Assembly (NCBI RefSeq): GCF_030408755.1
Contig: NZ_CP047209.1
Span: 1,984,001 to 2,048,000, forward strand
Reading direction: 5' to 3'
Source of the DNA: Corynebacterium felinum
GTDB taxonomy: Bacteria; Actinomycetota; Actinomycetes; Mycobacteriales; Mycobacteriaceae
Length of the DNA stretch: 64,000 nt
A program made the translations under genes and the position numbers. Below, piece after piece: positions 9,190 to 18,200 of this stretch (positions within the stretch are counted from its first letter, which is position 1; every line of letters starts with the position of its first letter). The notes beneath the pieces were generated by a model that was not told the DNA's origin, searched no databases, and was given only the letters and a program-made list of their open reading frames with translations.

Positions 9190-9360
9190 ACTCGACCTTT
9201 TCCTCGCCACAAGCCCTCGCCCTAGGCGTGTGCAACACAAAGGTCGAGTTGCCATGAATAGCAGACCAGCTACGTTTTCGGGAGTGCGTAGAAAAAACCA
9301 ACTCGACTTATTCCTTCCCTAGAGTGTTGTTGCTAGAGCGCAAATGCGAATAAGTCGAGT
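9190..9360. repeat. Two 60-base inverted-heptamer repeats
   Basis: Copies at 9190-9249 and 9301-9360. Including the base outside the heptamer, the first has a 12-bp perfect stem extended with CCTTT/AAAGG. The second has a 14-bp perfect stem extended with TTATTC/GAATAA. The interiors are unrelated, so the stem extensions differ but remain complementary. The pair lies between sepIVA and gdhA. Confidence 0.85.
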
Positions 9361-9433
9361 TAGCTGACCTGAACAAAGCCCACCGAGTAGTCCAGCCAGC
9401 ATGTTCGTGACCATTAAGGATGAAAAATAGATA

Positions 9434-9506
9434 CACCTCCCAGCCAACCCGAGCCCAGAGTTCACCACACAGGTGAAACGGAGGGTAACGAATTGTATGG
9501 GAGGTG
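9434..9506 (-). terminator. Nested hairpin, probable gdhA terminator
   Basis: CACCTCCCA (9434-9442) pairs with TGGGAGGTG (9498-9506). Inside is a second hairpin, TTCACC/GGTGAA (9461-9466 with 9472-9477). On the minus strand the structure is followed by TATCTATTTTTC. It starts 46 bases past the gdhA stop codon. The long outer loop lowers confidence that it acts as a simple terminator. Confidence 0.45.
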
Positions 9507-9551
9507 ATGCACAGATGCAGTTAGCGCTGCGAGGAGGTGTTGACGAAGGTT

Positions 9552-10931
<1,380 letters not shown>

Positions 10932-11237
10932 TTAGATCCCAATCGAGCGCCCGCCCACCATTTCTTTTCTTTCACACAGTGCGCGCACAGCTCTCCCCCA
11001 CGCGCGTTGCGATGGAAGTGAGGCACGAGCTCTATGTGCTCCATGCAGCCATGAGGGTAGCCATGAAGCGAAATGGGGGCCTAGTTGGGCTAAATTTGGA
11101 CTGAAGTACGTTTTCGTTCTCAGTACGGTTTGCAATTCTACACAGCTATAGAAATTATTACCTACTCAACGACAGAAATACCCGCCCCCGAACCCATAGA
11201 ACCACACCTCACAATACTTTTATTCACCCCTCAACAA

Positions 11238-11259
11238 TTTCTATAGAACACTAGAATTA
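11238..11259. promoter_or_regulatory. Candidate AmtR nitrogen-regulator box
   Basis: The sequence TTTCTATAGAACACTAGAA matches the corynebacterial AmtR pattern CTAT-N6-ATAG with one mismatch (CTAG). It lies in the shared upstream region of gdhA and glycerate kinase. AmtR control of gdh is known in C. glutamicum, so gdhA is the likely target. The distance to the gdhA start (about 340 bases) is long. The rest of the 10899-11479 interval is AT-richer and shows no other gene. Confidence 0.4.
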
Positions 11260-11295
11260 CGCGGTTTTTCAGCACGACCGCGCCAACACATCAGA

Positions 11296-11317
11296 TGTTT
11301 CACACACCCGTGAAACA
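11296..11317. promoter_or_regulatory. Split parS-like palindrome
   Basis: TGTTTCAC and GTGAAACA, exactly the two halves of the ParB site parS, are present in the right orientation but separated by ACACCC. The six-base insert moves the halves just over half a helical turn apart. It may be a degenerate parS, a different operator, or an 8-bp RNA hairpin. Confidence 0.35.
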
Positions 11318-11433
11318 CCCTCCACCCCACCACAAAAGCCCCAGCACCACCGCACGCAACACTGCGACTAGGTGGAGGCGTCGACAAGCGAGCGACACGC
11401 AGGCTGCAACTACTTTTTTACCCACCTGCTTGC

Positions 11434-11439
11434 TAGGGT
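11434..11439 (+). promoter_or_regulatory. Probable -10 box upstream of glycerate kinase
   Basis: TAGGGT lies 40 bases before the ATG, preceded by a T-rich stretch at a -35-like distance. The predicted leader is about 34 bases with only a weak GAAAG ribosome site. Confidence 0.35.
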
Positions 11440-11479
11440 GTGACCCGAAAGAAACACCACCCACAGAAAGCACACACCC

Positions 11480-12568
11480 ATGCGCATCCTCATCGCCCCC
11501 GACTCCTTTAAAGGCACCGCAACCGCCCCCGAAGCAGCCCACATGCTCAGCACCGCCCTTGCCACCGAGCTCGCCCACCGCGGCATCAACGCCGACATCA
11601 CCACCTGCCCCATGGCAGACGGCGGCGAAGGCACCTCCACCATCTTCCACGGCCAGCGCATCACCCTACCCACCGTCGATGCAAACGGGCGACTCACCGA
11701 AGCAAGCTACACCTTCGACCCCGACACCGCCACCGCCTACATCGACGTCGCCGCCGCATCCGGACTACCCGCAGTACAAGACCAGCTCCAACCGCGCACA
11801 GCCGACACATTCGGAACAGGCGTGCTCATCGCCGACGCACAAACCCGCGGCGCAACCCGAATCACCCTCGGTTTGGGCGGAAGCGCCACCATCGACGGTG
11901 GCACCGGCATCTTAGTAGCACTAGGCGCAACCCCGCTGAATGCTGCCGGGCATCCGCTACGCCAAGGCGGCGCCGCACTCGTGGATCTCGACAGCATCGA
12001 CACCGCACAACTCAACATCCCCGCCGCCGCCGTCGAATGGGTACTGCTCGCCGATGTGACCAACCCCGCAACCGGCGAATCCGGTGCTGCACACACTTTT
12101 GGCCCGCAAAAAGGCGCCAGCGCGCAAGACGTCACCGCACTTGAAGCAGGCATTGCCAAGCTGTGTGAGGTGTGCAATGTGGACCCCACCATCGCTGGCC
12201 TGGGCGCTGCCGGTGCCATCCCCGTGAGCATTGTGTGGCTATCTACCTTGCTGCACGGCAATGCGGATCACGTACACCTTGTCCCCGGCGCGACAGTGGT
12301 GGCTGATTCGGTGGGGTTGGCTGAAGCTGTTGCGCAGGCTGATGTGGTGATTACGGGCGAGGGCTGTTTTGATGCGCAGTCGCTGTCGGGCAAGGTTGTC
12401 GGTGAGGTGCTGAAGGTGTGTGCGGCGGCGTCCACCCCGCAGTGTTTCGTGGTTGCTGGAGCTTTTTCTGCCGATGTTCCCAGCGCACACGCCATTGAGC
12501 TTATCGACGCCGACATCACCGCCCAGCTTTCTGATGCGGCTGCACAAATCGCAGCGTTGATCGTATAA
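11480..12568 (+). CDS. glxK: Glycerate kinase
   Basis: Phosphorylates glycerate with ATP, feeding glyoxylate/glycerate carbon into lower glycolysis. The 362-residue protein matches the GlxK/GarK family throughout. It begins MRILIAPDSFKGTATAPEAA, the phosphate-handling N-terminus, and shows CPMADGGEGT near residues 44-53. LGLGGSATIDGGTG is near residue 133 and ITGEGCFDAQSLSGK near residue 290. It is alone on the plus strand, facing the convergent gene at 12604. Base use is more C-rich at the 5' half than the 3' half, but the reading frame is intact. Confidence 0.93.
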   Translation: MRILIAPDSFKGTATAPEAAHMLSTALATELAHRGINADITTCPMADGGEGTSTIFHGQRITLPTVDANGRLTEASYTFDPDTATAYIDVAAASGLPAVQDQLQPRTADTFGTGVLIADAQTRGATRITLGLGGSATIDGGTGILVALGATPLNAAGHPLRQGGAALVDLDSIDTAQLNIPAAAVEWVLLADVTNPATGESGAAHTFGPQKGASAQDVTALEAGIAKLCEVCNVDPTIAGLGAAGAIPVSIVWLSTLLHGNADHVHLVPGATVVADSVGLAEAVAQADVVITGEGCFDAQSLSGKVVGEVLKVCAAASTPQCFVVAGAFSADVPSAHAIELIDADITAQLSDAAAQIAALIV

Positions 12569-12603
12569 CTGGCGCGGTGTCCACCCGCTGTTCTCGGAGC
12601 GGT

Positions 12604-13053
12604 TTAGGGGTAGATTGCCACCGACCACGGGCACAGCGCAGGAACTTCAAACTGTTCTTCCTTCATGAGCTCAACCGCATCACAAGGCAGTTGTGCCGGC
12701 GGGGTCAGAATCCTTGAATAGTGCATGGCCAGCTGGTTCATGCTGGTATGCACGCCAGTAACGGCGACGCTCAGGCGGGTGGGGATGAGAGTTTCGACGT
12801 CGACAAGCCCACACTCTTCGAGTTTGCCCGGAACGTCTTCGGCGAGCTCAAACTCTTCCTTGTGCTCAGTCACGTAGGCGTGTTGAAGCTGGTCAAGAAC
12901 AAACTGATCGAACTGTGCGGGGCTTTCAACGCGCAGGGTAGCCTGCTCAACTTTCCCATCGCGTACAAGTAAATCGCCAAGCTGTTTAAACCGCTGGTTC
13001 ACAGGCTCCGCAATATGGGGTGGGACGAGACATTCGAAAACGATATGTGGCAT
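12604..13053 (-). CDS. Hypothetical protein (149 aa)
   Basis: I do not recognise a named family. The protein is soluble-looking and acidic, with no signal peptide or membrane segment. It begins MPHIVFECLVPPHIAEPVNQRF and ends ALCPWSVAIYP. Composition resembles a small alpha/beta domain, possibly repeated (a ligand-binding or polyketide-cyclase-like fold is conceivable, but no motif proves it). A TAAGCT box eight bases before the ATG supports the start and a leaderless mRNA. It is convergent with glycerate kinase, with 35 bases between stop codons. Confidence 0.65.
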   Translation of the reverse strand: MPHIVFECLVPPHIAEPVNQRFKQLGDLLVRDGKVEQATLRVESPAQFDQFVLDQLQHAYVTEHKEEFELAEDVPGKLEECGLVDVETLIPTRLSVAVTGVHTSMNQLAMHYSRILTPPAQLPCDAVELMKEEQFEVPALCPWSVAIYP

Positions 13054-13061
13054 GGTTTCCC

Positions 13062-13067
13062 AGCTTA
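13062..13067 (-). promoter_or_regulatory. -10 box (TAAGCT), leaderless
   Basis: TAAGCT on the minus strand lies eight bases before the ATG of the 149-residue hypothetical gene. Confidence 0.5.
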
Positions 13068-13220
13068 GCTAAAACCCACCCCCACGCGATGCCGGCACAA
13101 CCACCCTCACCCTTTCATTCACATTGGACTGTCAGCTGGCGCACACACGTACAGGAGTGAAAAATTCGTGCGTTTTCGCGCCGATATGGGTGGGATTTTT
13201 GCCCGCTGCCCAGTTGCTCC

Positions 13221-13226
13221 TAGAGT
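13221..13226 (+). promoter_or_regulatory. -10 box (TAGAGT), leaderless
   Basis: TAGAGT lies eight bases before the ATG at 13235; no ribosome-binding sequence fits. Confidence 0.5.
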
Positions 13227-13234
13227 GAAAAGTT

Positions 13235-14569
13235 ATGAGCTTCCTTGCTGCACGCATCAACCCAATTCAGGTCATGGCTGATGGCACGGTCAAACAGATC
13301 AACCCATTCTCCGGCACCGAGGTGTGGACAGTTCCCGGACGAGGCAACCGCCCCATTACCACCCCAGCCCACGATTGCTCCCCACTCCAGCAGCAAGACC
13401 GCCACAGTTTTTGTGCTTTTTGTCACGACCGCATCAGCGAAACCCCACCAGAGAAATCCCGCCTGATTGCCGTCGACGATTCCTTCACCCTTCACTCAGG
13501 ATTAAGCATCGAGCAACAGCAACGCGCACCTTACGAATTTCGCCGCGTACCCAACCTGTTCGAAATCGTCACCTACGACTACTGGCAGGCCAACTACCAG
13601 TACGAAATGGATGAACACACCCGATGCTGGATGAACAACTACCTCAATGATCCCGCTGGGCGCGCCCACGCCCTGAGCATTGTGAAAACAAAACTCATCG
13701 CCGCGGGTCGAAAAAATGAGGCAGAAAACGCGAGCGAAGAAGAATTACTGACATTCGCCGAAGCATTCTTCGCCGGTGGGCACGACGTCATCATCGCTAG
13801 GCGACACTTCAGCGACCACGCAACCAACCGTTCCCAACTCGCCTCCTGCGGCACCTTAAGCGTGGAAGAACACCGCGGGCTTATCCACTTCACCATCGCC
13901 GCCATGGACGATCTCTACCAACGCAACAGGTACGCCTGCTATGTAGCGGTCTTTCAAAACTGGCTCAAACCTGCCGGTGCATCCTTCGACCACTTGCACA
14001 AACAACTCGTCGCGATAGACGAACGCGGCTATTCCGCCGAACACGAAATAGCCAAGCTGCGACAAAACCCCAACATGTACAACGAGTGGGCAGTCGACTA
14101 CGCAGCCAAACGCAACCTCATCATCGCCGAAAACGATCACGCCGTATGCTTCGCAGGATTCGGCCACCGCTACCCCACCCTAGAGGTATTCTCCACATCA
14201 GCCACCACCCAACCATGGCTGATGAGCAAAGAAGAAGTCGACGCCATGAGCGACCTACTCCACGCCTGCCACGCCGCCGCAGGCCCCGAAGTACCATGCA
14301 ACGAAGAATGGCACCACCAACCCATTGACCTCGATATCCCCATGCCATGGCGCGTAATGATCAAATGGCGCATCTCCACCCTCGCAGGTTTCGAAGGGGT
14401 AACCAAGGTGTACCTGAACACCATCAGCCCCTGGCAATTGCGCGACCGAGTTGTTGATGCCCTCTACCGCCTACGCGATTCCAACACCATCGCACCAACG
14501 ATTCGAATCGCCACCGAATGCGCCGTGGAACGCAACAGCCTCAAATACAATCCCCTGCTCACCCGCTAA
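13235..14569 (+). CDS. DUF4921 family, GalT/HIT-like nucleotidyltransferase-related protein
   Basis: A 444-residue protein related to galactose-1-phosphate uridylyltransferases (HIT superfamily). An N-terminal zinc-site-like motif CAFCHDR is near residues 67-73. The FEIVTYDYWQANYQYEMDEH segment is near residue 110. The likely active-site strand GASFDHLHKQLVA (near residues 248-260) has the His-x-His-x-Gln pattern in the form HLHKQ. A late EEWHHQPIDLDIPMPWRVMI segment resembles the GalT C-terminal half. The substrate is unknown; an alternative is an ADP/AMP-nucleotide phosphorylase. Start chosen from TAGAGT eight bases upstream (leaderless). Confidence 0.75.
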   Translation: MSFLAARINPIQVMADGTVKQINPFSGTEVWTVPGRGNRPITTPAHDCSPLQQQDRHSFCAFCHDRISETPPEKSRLIAVDDSFTLHSGLSIEQQQRAPYEFRRVPNLFEIVTYDYWQANYQYEMDEHTRCWMNNYLNDPAGRAHALSIVKTKLIAAGRKNEAENASEEELLTFAEAFFAGGHDVIIARRHFSDHATNRSQLASCGTLSVEEHRGLIHFTIAAMDDLYQRNRYACYVAVFQNWLKPAGASFDHLHKQLVAIDERGYSAEHEIAKLRQNPNMYNEWAVDYAAKRNLIIAENDHAVCFAGFGHRYPTLEVFSTSATTQPWLMSKEEVDAMSDLLHACHAAAGPEVPCNEEWHHQPIDLDIPMPWRVMIKWRISTLAGFEGVTKVYLNTISPWQLRDRVVDALYRLRDSNTIAPTIRIATECAVERNSLKYNPLLTR

Positions 14570-14634
14570 ACCACCCACGACTGCAGAAGGCATGCGTGCG
14601 CACCATCCCTTCTCCACCCCGCCTGCCCTACGCA

Positions 14635-14653
14635 GCGTTTCATAGAGAAACGC
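14635..14653 (+). terminator. Hairpin downstream of the DUF4921 gene
   Basis: GCGTTTC and GAAACGC form a perfect 7-bp stem around a five-base loop, 66 bases past the stop. There is no T-run, so termination is uncertain. Confidence 0.3.
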
Positions 14654-14672
14654 GCATGGGGCTCGTGAGGCA

Positions 14673-14857
14673 ACTCGACTTTTCATGAACACTACCCCAA
14701 ATTTCCTCGGGTGTCGCTCTTAAAAGTCGAGTTCATAGTTGGTAGTGGGTGCGTACCCCACGCTCTTACGCTCCCCTACTCCCGCTTACTCTCTTCCTGC
14801 TCGACTTTTAGGCCACCGACGCTAGAAAAGCCCATAACTTCAAGCGAAAAGTCGAGT
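14673..14857. repeat. Two 60-base inverted-heptamer repeats
   Basis: Copies at 14673-14732 and 14799-14857. Counting one flanking base, the first has a 12-bp perfect stem (TTTT/AAAA extension). The second has a 10-bp stem and GCTCGAC in place of ACTCGAC. They lie between the convergent DUF4921 and AbiEi-like genes. The remainder of this interval (14858-15171) shows no convincing gene. Confidence 0.8.
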
Positions 14858-15171
14858 TTCCTAGGGGAAGTACGCCAAAATCGCAGCGTGGAGCAAAGCT
14901 GTAGTTTGAAGGCTCTGGGGTATGAGGGCGTCGAAAAGCACAATCGCAGCGCTGCCCTACCCTGTTCTCCTCGGAATTTACACCGCGCAATCACGAGTTT
15001 CCTAGGTCAACACCACCGCGCCCTTGCGCTTCACGCTCTTTACGACGCCGGGCTAAAGATTGCAGTCAAAGATTGCACACACGCCCCTCCCCTAATCCAT
15101 CTTTGTACTGGACTTATGCAAATAAAGTTCAGGCAAAGTCTCAGTTTTAAGCGCAAGCGATCCCCCAAAAC

Positions 15172-15187
15172 GCCTGTGCACACAGGC
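15172..15187 (-). terminator. Possible terminator of the AbiEi-like gene
   Basis: GCCTGTG and CACAGGC form a tight palindrome with a two-base centre. On the minus strand GTTTTGGGGG follows. It begins 28 bases past the stop codon. The T-run is short. Confidence 0.4.
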
Positions 15188-15214
15188 ACACAACAACGCG
15201 CCCTATCACTAAAT

Positions 15215-16168
15215 TTAGGCAGCTTTAAGCTTTTGGTGGTTGTGGAGGAGATTGAAAATATCACTGATAAAACCGCTCGTGAGCTCATCGGGGTGATAGC
15301 GGATCATCACATACCCTCTATTTTGGATGCGCTTTTCACGAATACGCTCCTCAATCAGAGCTTCGGGATTATTCTTCGTCTTGCTGCGCCCATCAATCTC
15401 AATACCCAAGAAACCATTGATCAAAATATCAATGCGGTAGGTAGTATCCGTGAACGCAACCACAGCCTGAGTTTCAATAGATTCCACACCAAAAATTTCA
15501 GCAACTTCAATCATGTAACGCGCTTTAGTCTCATATAAACTCTCACTATTTTCCCGCGCCATCGACAATAAAGCCAAGGCATCAGGCTTGCCCGCCAACT
15601 TAGGCATGTTCTTTAAATCCCGGGCAACCCTCGCTTTCGACGTGCGCTTTTGATAAAAAGCCGCCTCGATAAACGACAGTGCATTCTCTTTTGACCCCGA
15701 GGCTACAAAATCGAGGAACGTGCGAGAAATGCTCGTCACACGAATGCCGTTTTCTATCACGATATCCTCCGGAGGTAACAGCCGCGACGAGTAGGTCACA
15801 TGCTCACCACGCTGGTTGCGCGCTGGGGGTTTCATTCTGCCAGGAAGAGTCACAGTTACGGTTTTCATTAGTTTATTGTTTTCGAGGAAAGGTATCCCCA
15901 ACACGCACGCCGCAGCTTCCCCACTCAGTACTGCACTTTTACGCGAAAGAGCAATCGCAAAACAACGCAGGACGTTTCGAACGCTCGGCAGCAAAGAAGC
16001 ATAATCAGAACTGTAAAGACCCCACGTTGGGCAAAAGCGTACACAGCGCCGATGAGGTTCCACGTTGCGAAGGTACACCAGCTTCTGCAGCAAAGCAGCA
16101 TGTTCAACTAACCCACGCATGTTTCGGTAGAAATAACCAGCTTTCAGGTACGACGTTTCTTTGCTCAT
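15215..16168 (-). CDS. AbiEi-antitoxin-like protein with DUF559/Vsr-like nuclease domain
   Basis: A 317-residue protein of a common actinobacterial architecture. The N-terminal two thirds resemble the AbiEi type IV antitoxin region (LSGEAAACVLGIPF, then an arginine-rich stretch and the DIVIENGIRVTSISRTFLD motif near residues 160-178). The C-terminal third resembles a DUF559/Vsr-type PD-(D/E)XK fold (YRIDILINGFLGIEIDGRSK near residue 255, then REKRIQNRGYVMIRYHPDEL). No AbiEii toxin gene is adjacent, so it is solitary. I use the ATG at 16168 because the frame upstream covers regulatory-looking DNA with DnaA-box and GlxR-like motifs. Repeat clusters flank the gene on both sides. Function is not established. 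Confidence 0.7.
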   Translation of the reverse strand: MSKETSYLKAGYFYRNMRGLVEHAALLQKLVYLRNVEPHRRCVRFCPTWGLYSSDYASLLPSVRNVLRCFAIALSRKSAVLSGEAAACVLGIPFLENNKLMKTVTVTLPGRMKPPARNQRGEHVTYSSRLLPPEDIVIENGIRVTSISRTFLDFVASGSKENALSFIEAAFYQKRTSKARVARDLKNMPKLAGKPDALALLSMARENSESLYETKARYMIEVAEIFGVESIETQAVVAFTDTTYRIDILINGFLGIEIDGRSKTKNNPEALIEERIREKRIQNRGYVMIRYHPDELTSGFISDIFNLLHNHQKLKAA

Positions 16169-16231
16169 ACTTGTGATGTTTACACAGCGGTACAGGCTTG
16201 TCTTGTTGAGATTGCAAAACCACCCAAAACC

Positions 16232-16293
16232 TGTGGATAACCACACCAACACACTGTGATGCCGATCACAAATTGTGCACAACCTGTGGATAA
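16232..16293 (-). promoter_or_regulatory. Two perfect DnaA boxes outside oriC
   Basis: TTATCCACA (written TGTGGATAA on plus) occurs at 16232-16240 and 16285-16293, in the same orientation, 53 bases apart. The surrounding ACCTGTGGATAAC is identical in both. No dnaA, dnaN or rnpA gene is nearby, so this is not the replication origin. Confidence 0.5.
16255..16270. promoter_or_regulatory. GlxR/CRP-type operator
   Basis: TGTGATGCCGATCACA has both half sites of the corynebacterial GlxR consensus TGTGA-N6-TCACA with no mismatch. It lies between the two DnaA boxes, upstream of the AbiEi-like gene and about 580 bases upstream of the first M20 gene. Confidence 0.6.
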
Positions 16294-16408
16294 CTTTGCC
16301 CTCTCGCCCCACAATTGTGACACCACACACATAACGAGCGCGCTGCGCAGAAGCTTTGAAGCCCCAGAAGCCCTCAATCAGGAATTGCAAGCACGGAAAA
16401 CCACACTC

Positions 16409-16696
16409 GCTCGACCTTTCCTTTCCTCCCCGCACTCAAACCCAAGAACTCAACTGGATTAGTCGAGTTGAATCACATTGTCACCTTGAACGAAGGTCGC
16501 AACACCTGCGTGCTTGAACGAACTCGACTCATTGCCCGCCTGAAGGTAAAAAAACTAGGCGGTGCGCAGAATAAGTCGAGTCCAAGCCCTGAATCCTCCG
16601 CCCGCCTTGAGTTTTTTTCACCCCACCACTCCTCCAACTCGACCTTTCAGGCTGGCGGGGCCTAAAACTCCTCAACGAAATCACTAAAAGTCGAGT
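16409..16696. repeat. Three 60-base inverted-heptamer repeats
   Basis: Copies at 16409-16468, 16522-16581 and 16637-16696, all exactly 60 bases from first to last heptamer base. Stems are shorter or interrupted here (7-11 bp) and the first copy starts GCTCGAC. Interiors are unrelated. The cluster lies between the divergent AbiEi-like gene and the first M20 gene. Confidence 0.8.
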
Positions 16697-16840
16697 AGCT
16701 ACGTAGAGAGGCACCACACGAACGCAGCTTAGACAGCAAAGATGCACAGACAATAGGCGGAGAGGACCTAAGCTATCCCCCTGTTGAACTCTCCTAATAA
16801 AATTCTCTAGCCCCCATCATGGTTTAAGTATCAGCGCTGC

Positions 16841-16846
16841 TACAGT
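16841..16846 (+). promoter_or_regulatory. -10 box (TACAGT), leaderless
   Basis: TACAGT lies seven bases before the ATG of the first M20 gene. Confidence 0.5.
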
Positions 16847-16853
16847 TGTGTAG

Positions 16854-18131
16854 ATGAACCTCACTTCTTCCAACAAACCCTCCCCAGCGGACTTTAAAGC
16901 TACCTCATTCCTCGACGAGCAGGTGCTTTCGTGCGCCGATTATCCCAAGCTTGAGGCGTTCTACCAGGATCTTCACACCCACCCTGAGCTTTCTGGGGAA
17001 GAACAGATGACCGCTGAGAAAATCCTCGCTGAATTGCGCACCCTTGATGCCACCATCCATACAGGTATTGGTGGACATGGCATTGTTGCGGTCTTCCGCA
17101 ATGGGGAAGGAACTACCGCACTTATGCGTGCTGATTTCGATGCACTTCCCGTTGAAGAAGAAACAGGCGTGGCCTTCACGTCCACTGTTCCGGGGAAGAT
17201 GCATGCGTGCGGGCATGATATGCACACCACCATGCTTGTGGGGTTGTGCAGAATCTTTGATCGCAACCGGCATTTGTGGCGTGGCACGTTTATCGCGTTG
17301 TTCCAGCCCGCTGAAGAAACTCTTCAGGGGGCGCGCTCCATGGTTGAGGATGGTTTGGCGAAGCTGATCCCTACGCCCGATGTGTGCTTTGCTCAGCATA
17401 TTGTTGCCGGTCGCGCCGGTGATGTTATCAGCACGGCTGGGGCGACTCTCACCGGCACGGACTCCGTGGAGATTATCGTGTACGGCAAGTCCGCCCACGG
17501 CTCTATGCCCCACACTGCCCAGGATCCTACGTTTGCTGCTGCGGCTATCATCCAGCGCTTTCAAGGCATCGTTGGGCGTGAGCTTGCGCCCGGCGATTTC
17601 GGGGTGATCAGCGTGGGTATGGTTGAAGCAGGTCATTCCCACAACACTATCCCTGGCCAGGCTCGCATTGTTGCGAATCTGCGCGTGTACAGTGAGAAAA
17701 ATCGTGAGCTTCTGCGCAGCGCTATCGAGCGTGTTGTTAATGCTGAAGCTGCTGCTTCTGGGCTTACTTCCCCGCCGTCGATTCGTTATTTCAACCATGC
17801 TCCGGTCACGGAGAATGCGCATGAAGTCTTTAACACTATCCGCCCGCTTTTCGACGCCCATTTCGGTCCGCGCTCTCGTACTAGCTCCGGCGAAACAGCG
17901 TCCGAAGATTTCTCCCTGATCCCCACTGCTTTCAACTCCCCCTATTTTTATTGGTTTATCGGCGCGACCCCTGCCCACCTGTGGGATCATGCACAATCCA
18001 CCGGCACAGTCGCCAGCACGATTCCCGTCAATCACATGTCGACGTTCTTGCCTGATTTTTTCCCTACGCTTTACTCTGGGCTGCGAGCCAGCGCGCTGGC
18101 CGTTGGCCACTACCTTTCCGCCAGCGTTTAA
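16854..18131 (+). CDS. M20-family amidohydrolase (aminoacylase/hippurate-hydrolase type), copy 1
   Basis: Metal-dependent cytosolic amidohydrolase that releases an amino acid from an N-acyl amino acid; substrate not determined. The 425-residue protein has MHACGHDMHTT at residues 116-126 (metal ligands) and FQPAEE near residue 152 with the catalytic Glu pair. The lid/dimerisation domain is around residues 195-305, including HGSMPHTAQDP. ASGETASEDFSLIP later supplies metal-site residues. The segment LWRGTFIALFQPAEE resembles AgaA, the skin-corynebacterial acylglutamine aminoacylase, as I recall it. It has an N-terminal extension of about 20 residues relative to copy 2. TACAGT seven bases upstream supports the start. 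Confidence 0.85.
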   Translation: MNLTSSNKPSPADFKATSFLDEQVLSCADYPKLEAFYQDLHTHPELSGEEQMTAEKILAELRTLDATIHTGIGGHGIVAVFRNGEGTTALMRADFDALPVEEETGVAFTSTVPGKMHACGHDMHTTMLVGLCRIFDRNRHLWRGTFIALFQPAEETLQGARSMVEDGLAKLIPTPDVCFAQHIVAGRAGDVISTAGATLTGTDSVEIIVYGKSAHGSMPHTAQDPTFAAAAIIQRFQGIVGRELAPGDFGVISVGMVEAGHSHNTIPGQARIVANLRVYSEKNRELLRSAIERVVNAEAAASGLTSPPSIRYFNHAPVTENAHEVFNTIRPLFDAHFGPRSRTSSGETASEDFSLIPTAFNSPYFYWFIGATPAHLWDHAQSTGTVASTIPVNHMSTFLPDFFPTLYSGLRASALAVGHYLSASV

Positions 18132-18186
18132 ACTTCTCACACCCACTTCACCCCCATGCGGTTATCGCCGTACACGTGGCGAAACC

Positions 18187-18192
18187 TACACT
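18187..18192 (+). promoter_or_regulatory. -10 box (TACACT), leaderless
   Basis: TACACT lies eight bases before the ATG at 18201 and argues against the upstream in-frame ATG at 18156. Confidence 0.5.
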
Positions 18193-18200
18193 ACAGTCCT

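Noticed and set aside
16232..16293. Chromosomal origin oriC
   Set aside because: Only two DnaA boxes, no AT-rich unwinding region and no dnaA/dnaN neighbours.
16169..16435. N-terminal extension of the AbiEi-like protein
   Set aside because: The extra 89 codons cover the DnaA-box and GlxR-site DNA and read as low-quality protein; the ATG at 16168 is preferred.
16905..18146. 413-codon minus-strand frame opposite the first M20 gene
   Set aside because: Antisense shadow; the plus-strand frame carries all catalytic motifs.
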